Assembly: GCA_023249975.1 (NCBI GenBank)
Contig: JAHFBP010000005.1
Span: 1 to 64,000, forward strand
Length of the DNA stretch: 64,000 bases
Reading direction: 5' to 3'
From: a bacterium
GTDB lineage: Bacteria; Babelota; Babeliae; Babelales; GCA-2401785
In this document: piece after piece, positions 24,995 to 35,027 of the stretch
Position numbering within the stretch: the first letter of the stretch is position 1
How the letters are laid out: each line of letters opens with the position of its first letter
Translations under genes and position numbers: made by a program
The notes under the pieces: model-generated
The model's database searches: none
Seen by the model: only the letters and a program-made list of their open reading frames with translations
Told to the model about the DNA's origin: nothing

Positions 24995-25699
24995 ATGTTG
25001 TGCAAAGTACTTTTTTCATTCGCATTATTAACATTTTCATCATCAATCTTTGCAGGATCACATGATAATGGTGCAATGGCAAGTTATCATCATGATCCAG
25101 AAGCCACAGAGGTGCTTCTTCTGGAATTTTTTGATAAAGCTCATAGAAATTTGTCTGACACTTCAACTAAAATTCCAACCGATAGCTTGATTCACGAAAT
25201 GGCTGCTGAACTGTATGATGCCATTGAGCCTGATTCTTTGTCTGCTTCCTGGTGTACATTTGATGAAAAAATCAACAATGTTTGTATAAAAATGAGTACA
25301 GTCTCTCTCCATAATCCCGGAAGATTGGAGATTGTTGATGAAATAGCCGGAATCATTACATCAACAATTTATAAGTCATTTGGCAAAAGTCGTTATACGC
25401 AAAGCATAGTCGCAACCATGGATATTCATAATATTCAAACAATTACTAAATTGCTAAAAGGAACTATTATCCTCAAAGCACATCAAGTTTTAGCCCAAAG
25501 AAAAGATACTCTCAATCAAGAGTTTCAAGATTTTTCATCTAAAAAAAATCATAAAAGTTTTTGTCGCATTGGTGACATGACTCAAGCCGAATTGAATTTT
25601 AAAAATTTAGAACTGCAACGTAAACAGACGCTCCTTGATAATGATCAAGTGCTAGTTAATGAAATGATGGCACCAATCTCGGGTTTACTCGCTCATTAA
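24995..25699 (+). CDS. Small secreted helical protein, unknown function
   Basis: 234 residues with a clean signal peptide (MLCKVLFSFALLTFSSSIFAG). The mature part is predominantly helical with no recognised domain. It has its own promoter and forms, with the next gene, a pair of independently promoted exported proteins with similar signal peptides ending FAGS. Function unknown. Confidence 0.75.
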   Translation: MLCKVLFSFALLTFSSSIFAGSHDNGAMASYHHDPEATEVLLLEFFDKAHRNLSDTSTKIPTDSLIHEMAAELYDAIEPDSLSASWCTFDEKINNVCIKMSTVSLHNPGRLEIVDEIAGIITSTIYKSFGKSRYTQSIVATMDIHNIQTITKLLKGTIILKAHQVLAQRKDTLNQEFQDFSSKKNHKSFCRIGDMTQAELNFKNLELQRKQTLLDNDQVLVNEMMAPISGLLAH

Positions 25700-25728
25700 T
25701 TGACGGGCACATCGGCCGATTGTATACT
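25700..25728 (+). promoter_or_regulatory. Sigma70 promoter TTGACG-N17-TATACT
   Basis: TTGACG (25700-25705) and TATACT (25723-25728), 17 bp apart, begin immediately after the previous stop codon and lie 41 bp before the start at 25770. Hexamers, spacing and distance to the start are identical to those of the promoter at 24925-24953. Confidence 0.75.
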
Positions 25729-25769
25729 CTGCGCACATAACTCCCGAACTTTAAAATTTCTGGAAATTC

Positions 25770-26633
25770 ATGCATAAAGTATCACTTTCGCTTGCCATGG
25801 TTCTTGCAATTACTTCAGTTGTTTTTGCTGGATCAAACAATGGCAGACAATCACCCAAACCCAATTCTCCAAGTTCTACGACGTCCAACTGCCAAGCCGA
25901 TGATATTGACTATCGGCTTACAGATGCGATTGAAATTAATATTAATGAAGAAAGTTATGATAGCGTTGCGCCATTTACTGACAACTTAGTGGTCGATGGA
26001 GACAATCTAGATACAGAAGAACCTTCACAGGAACCATATGTTAAAATCCTTGAACATACTTTAGGTGAATCAACAATTGTAGCAGTTCAAGTTCCAGATC
26101 ATGTAGCACATGAGTTATCCAAGAGTGAAGTTGCAACACAAGCTGATCAATTTATGAGATGGGCTTCGACGCCATCCCCAACAGCTCTTGCATTGAATCT
26201 TGAGATTCAACGCCTTAAGATTTCATCTCAAGAAAAAAACACACTTTTGCATTTGTTGTATGCCAATCCAGGAGACGATCAAAAGCAATTTATTCATAAA
26301 ATTATAGAACAAAGATTTGACCATAATCCTGAATTAGTTGAGCAAATTGTACAAAAACTTGATGGAATAGAATTGGGAGAAATCTTGAAAAAGACTTTAA
26401 TTCTCAAAATTCATCATCAAAAAATTCAAGGGCTTACTGCCGCAGAACAACGAGTTGTGGAACTGAATAAAGCGGAATATATGGCAAAACACACTACAAA
26501 ATTCTTACAATGTTTTTATCAATTAATCCGTAAGGGTAAAAAAAGCATTGCTCGTCGCACTCTCAATAATCTTTTGGCAGAACAAAATGCAACAGATTGT
26601 CTTGTCGTAAGCATAGAAAGTTTATTGAAATAA
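25770..26633 (+). CDS. Secreted protein, unknown function
   Basis: 287 residues: signal peptide (MHKVSLSLAMVLAITSVVFAG), a Ser/Pro/Asn-rich acidic region to about residue 110, then a helical C-terminal half ending in a basic helix (LIRKGKKSIARRTLNNLLAEQ). No known family is recognised. It has its own near-consensus promoter. Confidence 0.75.
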   Translation: MHKVSLSLAMVLAITSVVFAGSNNGRQSPKPNSPSSTTSNCQADDIDYRLTDAIEININEESYDSVAPFTDNLVVDGDNLDTEEPSQEPYVKILEHTLGESTIVAVQVPDHVAHELSKSEVATQADQFMRWASTPSPTALALNLEIQRLKISSQEKNTLLHLLYANPGDDQKQFIHKIIEQRFDHNPELVEQIVQKLDGIELGEILKKTLILKIHHQKIQGLTAAEQRVVELNKAEYMAKHTTKFLQCFYQLIRKGKKSIARRTLNNLLAEQNATDCLVVSIESLLK

Positions 26634-26708
26634 TGAGGTAAAGACTTGTGTAAATCTCTGATGAAGTCAGAATTATATTCACACTGTTATCTCTATGAAT
26701 TTACATCT

Positions 26709-27377
26709 ATGTATTACACCTTAGTATTGTTGGTAGCCACATTATTATACACACCAGTTGTTACAAGTACTCCACAAGAAGCTTTGGATTCTGCCGAAAA
26801 AATTGCTCATATCATCTATCAATTGCGTGAAACTCCTCATGCGTATTGGCAAGATTATATTCAATTATCTCCCAAAGAACGAACATTGGTGTGCGATGCC
26901 TATCAAAAATACAAGCCGGCGTATTATGGTAACGAGCAATTTTTGATTCCTGCACGATATTGCAGATCATCAGAAGATCTTTCAGATGCTCTAGAGCAAA
27001 ATGAACCAATATGTTTAAGTCTAACTACACAGCCTTTTGCACAGTTTAGAGAACCACTTGGTCGTACACAAGTCTACTTCCCTCTTCCAGAATTGAATGA
27101 AATTGCCAAAGTCTCTCATTTGATTATTTCACTTTCAATGTCAGGAGTAAGGTCAGACTTTGTGTATCAAATATTAGAAAACTGTCCCATGCCTAATTTG
27201 CAAAAGTTATATCTCACTTTCTGTAAATTAGATCATCTTCCTGAGGCATATCGTGAGATGAAAAATCTCCATGAATTTCATGCGTATTACTCAAATCTTC
27301 CCATGATACGACCTGAAATTCTGAGCAATTGCTCTCAGTTGAAAGTTGTTAAAATATTATTTTCGACAAAAGCATAA
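26709..27377 (+). CDS. Secreted protein of the LRR family, degenerate repeats
   Basis: About 222 residues from the ATG at 26709, which opens a signal peptide (MYYTLVLLVATLLYTPVVTS); earlier in-frame starts from 26646 have no signal peptide. The segment AYWQDYIQLSPKERTLVCDA with a following LIPARYC matches the helical domain of the three LRR proteins at 9590-13462. The C-terminal third has two or three weak leucine-rich repeats (NLQKLYLTFCKLDHLPEAYR). A short or eroded family member. Confidence 0.7.
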   Translation: MYYTLVLLVATLLYTPVVTSTPQEALDSAEKIAHIIYQLRETPHAYWQDYIQLSPKERTLVCDAYQKYKPAYYGNEQFLIPARYCRSSEDLSDALEQNEPICLSLTTQPFAQFREPLGRTQVYFPLPELNEIAKVSHLIISLSMSGVRSDFVYQILENCPMPNLQKLYLTFCKLDHLPEAYREMKNLHEFHAYYSNLPMIRPEILSNCSQLKVVKILFSTKA

Positions 27378-27445
27378 AAACTTTTTAATATCCTCACGCA
27401 TGAATGTTTCTATTCTTGAAACGACTTATTGTTAGGATATTTTTC

Positions 27446-28474
27446 ATGAAAAAATTATTGTTTTTGTTTGCAGCAATTAATTGTAGTTCATTAATATCAG
27501 CTGGTTACGATTTAGATTATTGTAGTTCATTAATATCAGCTGGTTACGATTTAGATTATGGAATCCTTTCCAGAGAAAATAGTTCACCAGCAAATACTAA
27601 ATTATCAAAAAAAGAATTACGTAAACGAACCCAATATAACGCAGCTTCATCATCTTCTGAAATATCAAAAAAATCTGTAATTTCCATAACTACAGATGAA
27701 TTGAAAGAGCTTATCTGTAAAAGCATGAGCGCTCTTGAATATCTTTGTGGAAAAGAAATTCAAAAAAGTGAACTGTTTGCAGAATGTTCTAATGAAGAAA
27801 AAAATGCCAGAATTGAACAATTAACTCAAGCATGTTTCAATCCAAAAAATGCTGTCAAAATTCTTGAGCAATTGAATAAAATTGAAGACCGTGAAAAAGC
27901 AGTTCTTGAAGCAATGGCTATGAATCTCTATCGTAGCTGCCTACAATACAGTAAAAATTTTGGATTGACTCCTCAATCTGTCAAACAATTGACAGCGCCA
28001 ATGGTTGATTGGAATCCAAGTTACCTGTCTGTTGCAATGACAATCCATCCAGAAATTGGAAAAGTTCAATTTATCCTCAAAGAAATAGCGTGCGGATTTG
28101 CGCTTGCAGCGATGATTGTAAAAGTTCTCAGCCCATGCGGCCTAATTGACAAAACATGTGTTCCCGTTGCAATGATGTACACATATTTATGGATAGTCTC
28201 CCAGATGTCTCTGTCTCTTGGAGTTGCTCCAGAATTGATGGCAAAACGCGGACTGCCTCTTTTGCACAAAATGTGCCAATTGGTACAAGGCGGCTTAATC
28301 AAAGCAACTGATAAATATGGAGCACAAATTTCTGAAAAAGTTAAAACCTATGTTCCCTTTGCCCGTCAAGTTCAATCAATTGAAGATCAACTAGAATCGC
28401 ATTTTGCAGCACAGGATTATATGACTGAATTGGGTGGAATGAGAGAATTATTTGAATCAGAAGAAATTTTATAG
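27446..28474 (+). CDS. Exported protein with two membrane helices, unknown function
   Basis: About 342 residues from the ATG at 27446 (AGGA eight bases upstream). The signal peptide (MKKLLFLFAAINCSSLISAG) runs into a perfectly duplicated 13-residue segment CSSLISAGYDLDY. A helical domain follows, with two hydrophobic segments near residues 210-250 and a C-terminal helical tail. No known domain is recognised. A strong terminator follows. Confidence 0.75.
   Translation: MKKLLFLFAAINCSSLISAGYDLDYCSSLISAGYDLDYGILSRENSSPANTKLSKKELRKRTQYNAASSSSEISKKSVISITTDELKELICKSMSALEYLCGKEIQKSELFAECSNEEKNARIEQLTQACFNPKNAVKILEQLNKIEDREKAVLEAMAMNLYRSCLQYSKNFGLTPQSVKQLTAPMVDWNPSYLSVAMTIHPEIGKVQFILKEIACGFALAAMIVKVLSPCGLIDKTCVPVAMMYTYLWIVSQMSLSLGVAPELMAKRGLPLLHKMCQLVQGGLIKATDKYGAQISEKVKTYVPFARQVQSIEDQLESHFAAQDYMTELGGMRELFESEEIL
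27482..27559 (+). repeat. Exact 39-bp tandem duplication over the signal-peptide cleavage site
   Basis: 27482-27520 and 27521-27559 are identical. The unit is a multiple of three and duplicates the predicted cleavage region, CSSLISAGYDLDY, in frame. The absence of any mismatch indicates a recent event. Confidence 0.95.
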
Positions 28475-28484
28475 CTCAATTAAC

Positions 28485-28516
28485 ATGGGCCCCAGGACTT
28501 TGGGGCCCATTTCTTT
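28485..28516 (+). terminator. Rho-independent terminator between convergent genes
   Basis: A perfect 10-bp stem (ATGGGCCCCA and TGGGGCCCAT) with a 6-base loop is followed by TTCTTT. It lies 11 bp after the stop at 28474 and just before the stop of the convergent propeller gene. Confidence 0.85.
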
Positions 28517-28520
28517 ATAT

Positions 28521-31500
28521 TTAAACCTTTTCAAATGTAATAATCGTGGCCTCTGTGGCAGGAATCGGCAAACTATATGAACCGTCAGCCGCTTGTTTGA
28601 GGAATCTAATATTGCCACTGCTATCAATTTGCATATAGGTTGCAGGTGTATTTTGAATTGTTCCATTTGTTCCATTGTATGAAAGCTGTGCTTTGAGATA
28701 AAAGCCAGTTGATTTAGGCTCCAATTCTTCGTTGAATCGATATACCGATGGCAATCCGGTATTAAACCAAGCTGATGAAAAACTGATGCTTTCTTGAGTA
28801 GTGATATTGTTTTTTGCCAAGGCAACAATTAGATCAACCATTTCCATATAGGCATATGTTCCATTTATAATTGTTGCCAACAATAAACCTTGATCACGTC
28901 GAACTACAAACACAGTTCCTGGGGTTCCTGCTGGGGCAAGAGTTACAACATAACCTGGAATATGTTCATTAGTCGATTGCGCAGCAACAAAATATCGATC
29001 TCCCAATTTAATACGAATACTGTCGGTATCCATCGGCAAAACCAAGCCTATTTTATCAGATGCCGCCTTTTCAGCCGCAAAAGTGGTATTAGCTGCCGCA
29101 ATTTCAGCAGCGCTCAATATAACCTGAATTTTAGGCAAGGTGATCAATTCACGTGGCTGTATTCCAACACCCATTGTTGTAAAGGTTTTTACCGGAGGTC
29201 GAATGAATGAAGAGATTGAAGCCTGATAAACTTGTCCTGTAGGACCCACGCCACCAGCATTTAATATTAAGCATGATTCATCGGTGCTGGTATCAAGAGA
29301 TAGAACATTATTACTTGCGGTTCCTGTTTGCGCCAGAGGTTCAAGCGTTCCTGCTGCTCGATTGAAATTATATGTCTTAAATCCTTGATCAACCCCAACA
29401 ATCAATGCACTTCCATTACTGACCCAACGCACAGCTGTAGCGTTAGCTCCTGCATTGACTCGAGAGGTTGGAACATCTGTGAGGGTAAATGTTGAGCCAG
29501 TTTGAATAAATTGTAATAGTTTTACCGATGAATTTCCTTCGGCGGCAACATTTGATCCGCCAATGGCAATATTCAAACCATCTGGATTCCAAGCAATTGC
29601 AGTAGCTTGTCCAAATGATCCGCCAGCAAGACGAGATCCAAATCCCGTTTTTTGTGGATCAAACTGATAAATACCCAAACTACCATTGTAACCGGAAGCC
29701 AAAAGGAATACTCCATTTGGACTCCAGGCCAAATTAACAACCCAGTTGTATATATCCGAGGTAATGAAACCCGTATTTTTTATACTGTCAAACATCGGTG
29801 TTAATGTGGTTCCATCAAAACTATAGAGTGTTATTTGGGTTGACCCGACAGCAAGATATTTTCCTGTTGGATCCCATGCAACCGCTTGAACTGCACCTGG
29901 TCCGACATTGAGACTGGCCAATGTTGTGATGGTTGTTTTAGTAAAATCATATTTATACACAAAGAGATTGTTGCTATCAGCTTTATTAATATCTTTCCAT
30001 GCACCTGCCGCTAAATATTGTCCGTCAGGAGTCCAACTGAGAGAATGAGTGCCTTGACCATCTGCCGTCAAGCCCCATGGAGCTTCGGTCAACAAACCCT
30101 TTGTTGGATCATATTGATACAATCGGGTAGAGGCATAGGTAGCAAAAATATTATTGTTATTGTACCCACCAACGGCCACATAATTTTGTGTTGGATTCCA
30201 AACCGTAGTAAATAATCCTGAACCAAATGAGACATTGGTACTTGGGGGCATTGTTAAATTTGGCAATGGTTTGATATCGCGACCTGCAAAGGTTAATTTG
30301 CTGGTATCAAAGTAATACACAAGGCCTCTGCCATTACCTGGACTGAGAGTAAATACACTGTTTACTGGACTCCATGCAGGCCTGTCATAATATTCTGGGC
30401 CTCCTTTGACCATGTTTCCAGAAGCATCTTTATACTTAATATTTCCCATCAACTCTGTAGCTTCAACCAATCTCAGTTGATTATTCACATTACCAAACAA
30501 ATAAATGTGATGAGTGACATACACCAATGAATCCGTGGAATCAGTTGGAGATTTAAGATGAGGAGGAATGTCTCCCGATATAAAACTTGATTGCCCCATC
30601 GCAATCGCAGCTGTTCCCGTTGAATTCCATCCAGCCACCTTAAAGTTTCCTGATTGCAAGTTGTCGGTCAAAACTCGGCATTGTACCAACTCTTGAACAA
30701 TGTTATTCGCAAGATCAACGGAATAAACTCGCGCACTGGTTGCTTGATTGTCCAATAGACTCGTTTTATCTCCACTCACCAATAAATATTGGCCACCCGC
30801 ATGCCATGCCATGGAAGTTGCACCAGCTCCTGCGCCTGCCCCCATTCCAAAATTAAAGGGCTGCCCAACAATACGTACTTTTCCCGTTGTGGAATCAAAC
30901 CGTTGAACTCTGTTGATGGCCCCGTATTTTCCCATACTAACAAATACGGTAGGATCAATGGGATGCCACCATATCCCCTGGCATTGTCCATCAGTTGCAA
31001 AAGCTGATGATGCAATTGGAGATAATGTTTCATTCGTAAATTGGTACATTATTGCATCATAACTGGGATTGTTATTCGAAACGGCAACCGCCAAAACAGT
31101 TCCATCATTATTCCATGCAAGGTAGTTAACGTTAGGACCGCTATTCGGTCCTGTGGTACTGTCTCCTGCAAGGATGCGACATGCCGGAATTTCTGTCAGA
31201 GTTTGAGCGGCCTCATCAAATTTATAGACTCGTAAATCATGCCGACTTGGGGTTGACGGTGTCCATCCACCAACGGCGATATACTTTTTATCACGTGACC
31301 ATGCAATGGCATAAACTTGAGATCCGTGATATCCACGACACCCGTTTAATTCAGTAAGTGCCTGTTTTACAGGATCGTATGAAAACACACGATGAGTACA
31401 CCATTGACCATCTATGGTAGTCGGATTTGTTCCTATGGTTAAATATTTACCATCAAGAGTCCAATCAGAGGTCAAAAATCCACCTTCAAATCCCGTTGGG

Positions 31501-32702
31501 TTTGGATCGACAATATCACCCGCTGGAATTGGAGTTGGCATCGGAGCTGAAAGTGCACCAGTTAAATCAATTGAAGCAACTCCAACCATTTGTGCAGCAC
31601 CTGTAGCATTCGTGTTGACGGAAGCCAAAAGTGGTTGGGCTGGGTTCCATGCCACAAAACTACCCATATTTGCCTGGCCTGAAGCCATTTCTTGCATGGT
31701 TTGTGTGGTTGGATTGAATTTGAAAACTCGACGGCTCACACCATTAGAATCTTTATTACAACCGATCGCAACAGCTGTTCCATCTGAATTCCACGAAACA
31801 TTATTGGAACCAGCAGTTCCCGTTAAATATCCTTGTAATAATCGATTGGTAATGCCATTAACAATATCAAAATAATACGTCCATCCCGCAATACTAGGAC
31901 CATTTAAGGTTCTACTGCCACCCGCCCAAATGATGAAGTTGCCATCCGGAGACCATTCTGCATCGGGAGCGTTCAAAACATTAAATGCACCACCTGAACG
32001 ACCAAAGCCCATGTCCCCACCGGGTAATTTGGTTAACTTAGTACCATCAAGATATAAAATTCTCACAGGTGACTGCCCATATTTATTACAGACCAAAAGA
32101 TAATCGTCCTTAGTTCCTGGGCGCCATTTAATTGATGTGATTCCCATATAGCCAGCAAGTCCACTGAAGGCAACTCGAGTTAAAGTTTTAGCATTTTTAT
32201 CAAATTTATAGGCTTGGGAGTTGTCAAATTGATTGGTGTCGTCCCCAACGGCCAAAAGATTACCTGTATTGCTCCAATCAAGTGCCGAAATAGAACTTCC
32301 GGTACCTGGATCATCACTATGAGCCTGATTAGCGCTAGCAATTAACGTTAATGTTGGCGTTGTTCCGTTGGGTGCAAAGCTGTAAGTGTCAATCATGTTG
32401 CCGGCTGCCGATACTTTTCCACCAACGGCAAAAAAGTTACCATCCTTGGACCATGCAACCACTGAAACATTGCCATCACGATTAAAACTCGCTCCGGTAC
32501 AATTTTTGAAAGATTGCGAGGGTTGATCATAAAAAAGCATATTATTGGTAGTTCCGTCGGTGCCAACCACGGCCAGATAGTCTCCCTGTGGTCGCCACAC
32601 AATAGATTTAACTGGAGCTCCATTGTCAAAATCCGCTGCTTGAGCCGTTGCAGCTCCAAATGCCAAGAGGGCAAAAATCAGTTTTAGTACTTTTCGTAAC
32701 AT
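28521..32702 (-). CDS. Giant secreted WD40-like beta-propeller protein
   Basis: 1393 residues with a signal peptide (ending AATAQAADF). From residue 30 to about 1150 there are some 20-21 repeats of the form aWsPdGxyLAVGg (for example VQAVAWDPTGKYLAVGS, ATAIAWNPDGLNIAIGG). That number would make about three seven-bladed propellers. A non-repetitive C-terminal domain of about 230 residues follows. Such domains bind proteins, and export suggests a surface or host-directed scaffold. No catalytic motif is seen. GGAG precedes the ATG. Confidence 0.85.
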   Translation of the reverse strand: MLRKVLKLIFALLAFGAATAQAADFDNGAPVKSIVWRPQGDYLAVVGTDGTTNNMLFYDQPSQSFKNCTGASFNRDGNVSVVAWSKDGNFFAVGGKVSAAGNMIDTYSFAPNGTTPTLTLIASANQAHSDDPGTGSSISALDWSNTGNLLAVGDDTNQFDNSQAYKFDKNAKTLTRVAFSGLAGYMGITSIKWRPGTKDDYLLVCNKYGQSPVRILYLDGTKLTKLPGGDMGFGRSGGAFNVLNAPDAEWSPDGNFIIWAGGSRTLNGPSIAGWTYYFDIVNGITNRLLQGYLTGTAGSNNVSWNSDGTAVAIGCNKDSNGVSRRVFKFNPTTQTMQEMASGQANMGSFVAWNPAQPLLASVNTNATGAAQMVGVASIDLTGALSAPMPTPIPAGDIVDPNPTGFEGGFLTSDWTLDGKYLTIGTNPTTIDGQWCTHRVFSYDPVKQALTELNGCRGYHGSQVYAIAWSRDKKYIAVGGWTPSTPSRHDLRVYKFDEAAQTLTEIPACRILAGDSTTGPNSGPNVNYLAWNNDGTVLAVAVSNNNPSYDAIMYQFTNETLSPIASSAFATDGQCQGIWWHPIDPTVFVSMGKYGAINRVQRFDSTTGKVRIVGQPFNFGMGAGAGAGATSMAWHAGGQYLLVSGDKTSLLDNQATSARVYSVDLANNIVQELVQCRVLTDNLQSGNFKVAGWNSTGTAAIAMGQSSFISGDIPPHLKSPTDSTDSLVYVTHHIYLFGNVNNQLRLVEATELMGNIKYKDASGNMVKGGPEYYDRPAWSPVNSVFTLSPGNGRGLVYYFDTSKLTFAGRDIKPLPNLTMPPSTNVSFGSGLFTTVWNPTQNYVAVGGYNNNNIFATYASTRLYQYDPTKGLLTEAPWGLTADGQGTHSLSWTPDGQYLAAGAWKDINKADSNNLFVYKYDFTKTTITTLASLNVGPGAVQAVAWDPTGKYLAVGSTQITLYSFDGTTLTPMFDSIKNTGFITSDIYNWVVNLAWSPNGVFLLASGYNGSLGIYQFDPQKTGFGSRLAGGSFGQATAIAWNPDGLNIAIGGSNVAAEGNSSVKLLQFIQTGSTFTLTDVPTSRVNAGANATAVRWVSNGSALIVGVDQGFKTYNFNRAAGTLEPLAQTGTASNNVLSLDTSTDESCLILNAGGVGPTGQVYQASISSFIRPPVKTFTTMGVGIQPRELITLPKIQVILSAAEIAAANTTFAAEKAASDKIGLVLPMDTDSIRIKLGDRYFVAAQSTNEHIPGYVVTLAPAGTPGTVFVVRRDQGLLLATIINGTYAYMEMVDLIVALAKNNITTQESISFSSAWFNTGLPSVYRFNEELEPKSTGFYLKAQLSYNGTNGTIQNTPATYMQIDSSGNIRFLKQAADGSYSLPIPATEATIITFEKV

Positions 32703-32884
32703 AAGAAATCTCCAAATTCACAGATCGAAGAGAAATCAATAAAGAGGGCAATTATCAAAACAATGAATGTTTTTGGGCTCCGAAAGCAAGATTCCAGCCA
32801 AACGGCTTTAAATTGTGTATTATTGAATATGGGTTACGATAAACTTGATTAATAACAATGAGCGTTGAGGGGGGTGTAATTACT

Positions 32885-34878
32885 ATGGTAAATAATTTGA
32901 ACAAGTTGGAACATTACAAAATCCTTTGATGCTAGGTACACACAGCACTCACGAACTTTTGCACAACATCAAGAACACATACTCAATTTTAAATACCGCA
33001 TACAAGCATCTTTCATTAATCCATGGGGTTATAGCCTGGGAAATGGGCGTTATTCGACATCTGTATGATGCCGGACAAATTTTCCCTACCTTCAAAAACA
33101 ACTCTCGTGGCCGCAAAGTTATTGAAAGTTACGAGAAGTTGGATGAAACGCACAAAGTGATTAGGTTGATTCATGCTCTTTTTTATCGTATTCCACGATC
33201 AACAAGCGAAACTGACTTTGGCGTAACACAGCAAATCAATGTACTCTACACGGCACCCAAAATTGCAGAAACCATCGCAACTATTCTGGTATCGTGCGAC
33301 ATTATCTTGAAATACCATAAAACCATTACAAAAACGGTCCAAAAACTCCTTAATTTACCTTCAAAAAATTCTCAACTTTCAAATCTGAAATCGATGCTCA
33401 ACGATATTATCTTGGAAGATAGTTATGATCATTATTGGTATAATGCGCTTCAAAAAAAATTAGAATCGCTCAAAACCAAAGACCCTCTTTTATTAAAAAA
33501 TAATCCCTTATTGCATGATATAGACGAATTTGTGACAGCATTGAGTGTAGTCAATTTTAATATGCGCTCAATGCTCCAAAAATCCACCATCAATCGCCAG
33601 GTTGATTTTGGACAATTGGTACTTGAGTCATTAGTCGAATGTGACAATTCAACAACGCAACCTGCGTACCCCAAATATACCATTCACATGATATTGCAAG
33701 CTTTTGTCTACAAAACATGTGGGCATGATCGGGATGCTTTAAAACTTTTTTACACGAGACTCAATGAGTTGTTGGATGACAATGTTTTGACATCACAATT
33801 GCCTGAAAATTGGGTGGCTGATACTTTCAAACCCATCAAGCCAACGACTTCTCTTGAAATAATTAAGGACATTTTTAATACACGCATTCTTGAGCAAAAT
33901 ATTAATCAAAATTATGAAAATCTTGTGTATAATTTTTTACAAATCCAAAAAACTCACAATTTTGCAAAGCCCATTGGATTTAGATACATTTGTTACGAAT
34001 ATGCTAAAAATAAATCGACGCAAAAATTCCCCAATTGCATGGAAAATGGGTTGCTTAATTTTATTAATTTATTTGCCTATGATATTGAGTCCAATCAATT
34101 GAGCCTTGAAACACTCCTCAAAAATATGAATCTGAAAAAAGTACATCCGGCATTAGCTGGCTTTTTGGAACAATTTAAAAAAACTAGCGAAACGGAAACT
34201 GATGAGGCTCATGCCCAATGGTTATCGCTCGTTTCCAACATTCCATATGCTGCATACAATCAAATCATTAATACTAAGTCTGGTGAAAATAAAGTTAGAA
34301 AAGATGATGACATGGGATTTGTCGCAATTCCTGAAAAAGACTTGTTGGCACATTCAGAATTGAAAAATAATTTGGATGAAAAACATTACAATTTAATGAG
34401 CCGTGGCTGGCAGGGATTTGAGCTCATTGAATCAGTCAAAAATATCATCATAATATTGAACCACATTTTGGATCTTAATCTTTTTTCTGAAAACACGTGT
34501 GGTGAAGAAATTGATCTCGCTAAGGCATTTATCAGACATGACTTTATTAAAATTTACTTTCAACTATTGTGCAAAAAATTAGGCGCCACCGGATCGCTCG
34601 CCATCGAGCAAGAATTTGGTGAAATTTCAGATGCAAGCACACACGCCAACTTCGACAGCATGGATCACACCAATGCGCTCTTGCATGCTTACTTTAACCT
34701 TGCCAACATCGAATGTGTTTTTTACAGCACCATTTCTCACGCAACAGTTAAATTGCTCAAATCACCTACTTTGAACAATGAGCCCGCGCTGCAGCTCAAA
34801 AATCTTCTGGCTGAAAACAAATCTCAGTTGTCTGCGATCAAACAGCCATTTTCTTTGAATATGTTACTTAAAGCATAA
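32885..34878 (+). CDS. Large helical protein, unknown function, with an upstream 14-codon leader frame
   Basis: The main frame runs from the ATG at 32929 (650 residues). It is helix-rich, shows no signal peptide and belongs to no family I recognise. That ATG lacks a ribosome-binding site. Upstream, GAGGGGGG precedes an ATG at 32885 encoding MVNNLNKLEHYKIL, whose TGA overlaps the main ATG (TGATG, 32927-32931). Either the leader couples translation, or the leader is the true N-terminus displaced by a one-base loss in CTTTG; adding one base makes a single 664-residue frame. Confidence 0.7.
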
Positions 34879-35027
34879 ATTTGGGCAAAAAGCACGCTGC
34901 AGCCATCAATTTTGCAAAAAACGAGCCACTCCTTACGACAAATTGCCATAATCTGTCGTTCTGTTACTTTTAATTCATAATCATTAAATTACAGAATGTT
35001 TAGATTTTTGGGAAAAAGGAGAATCTT

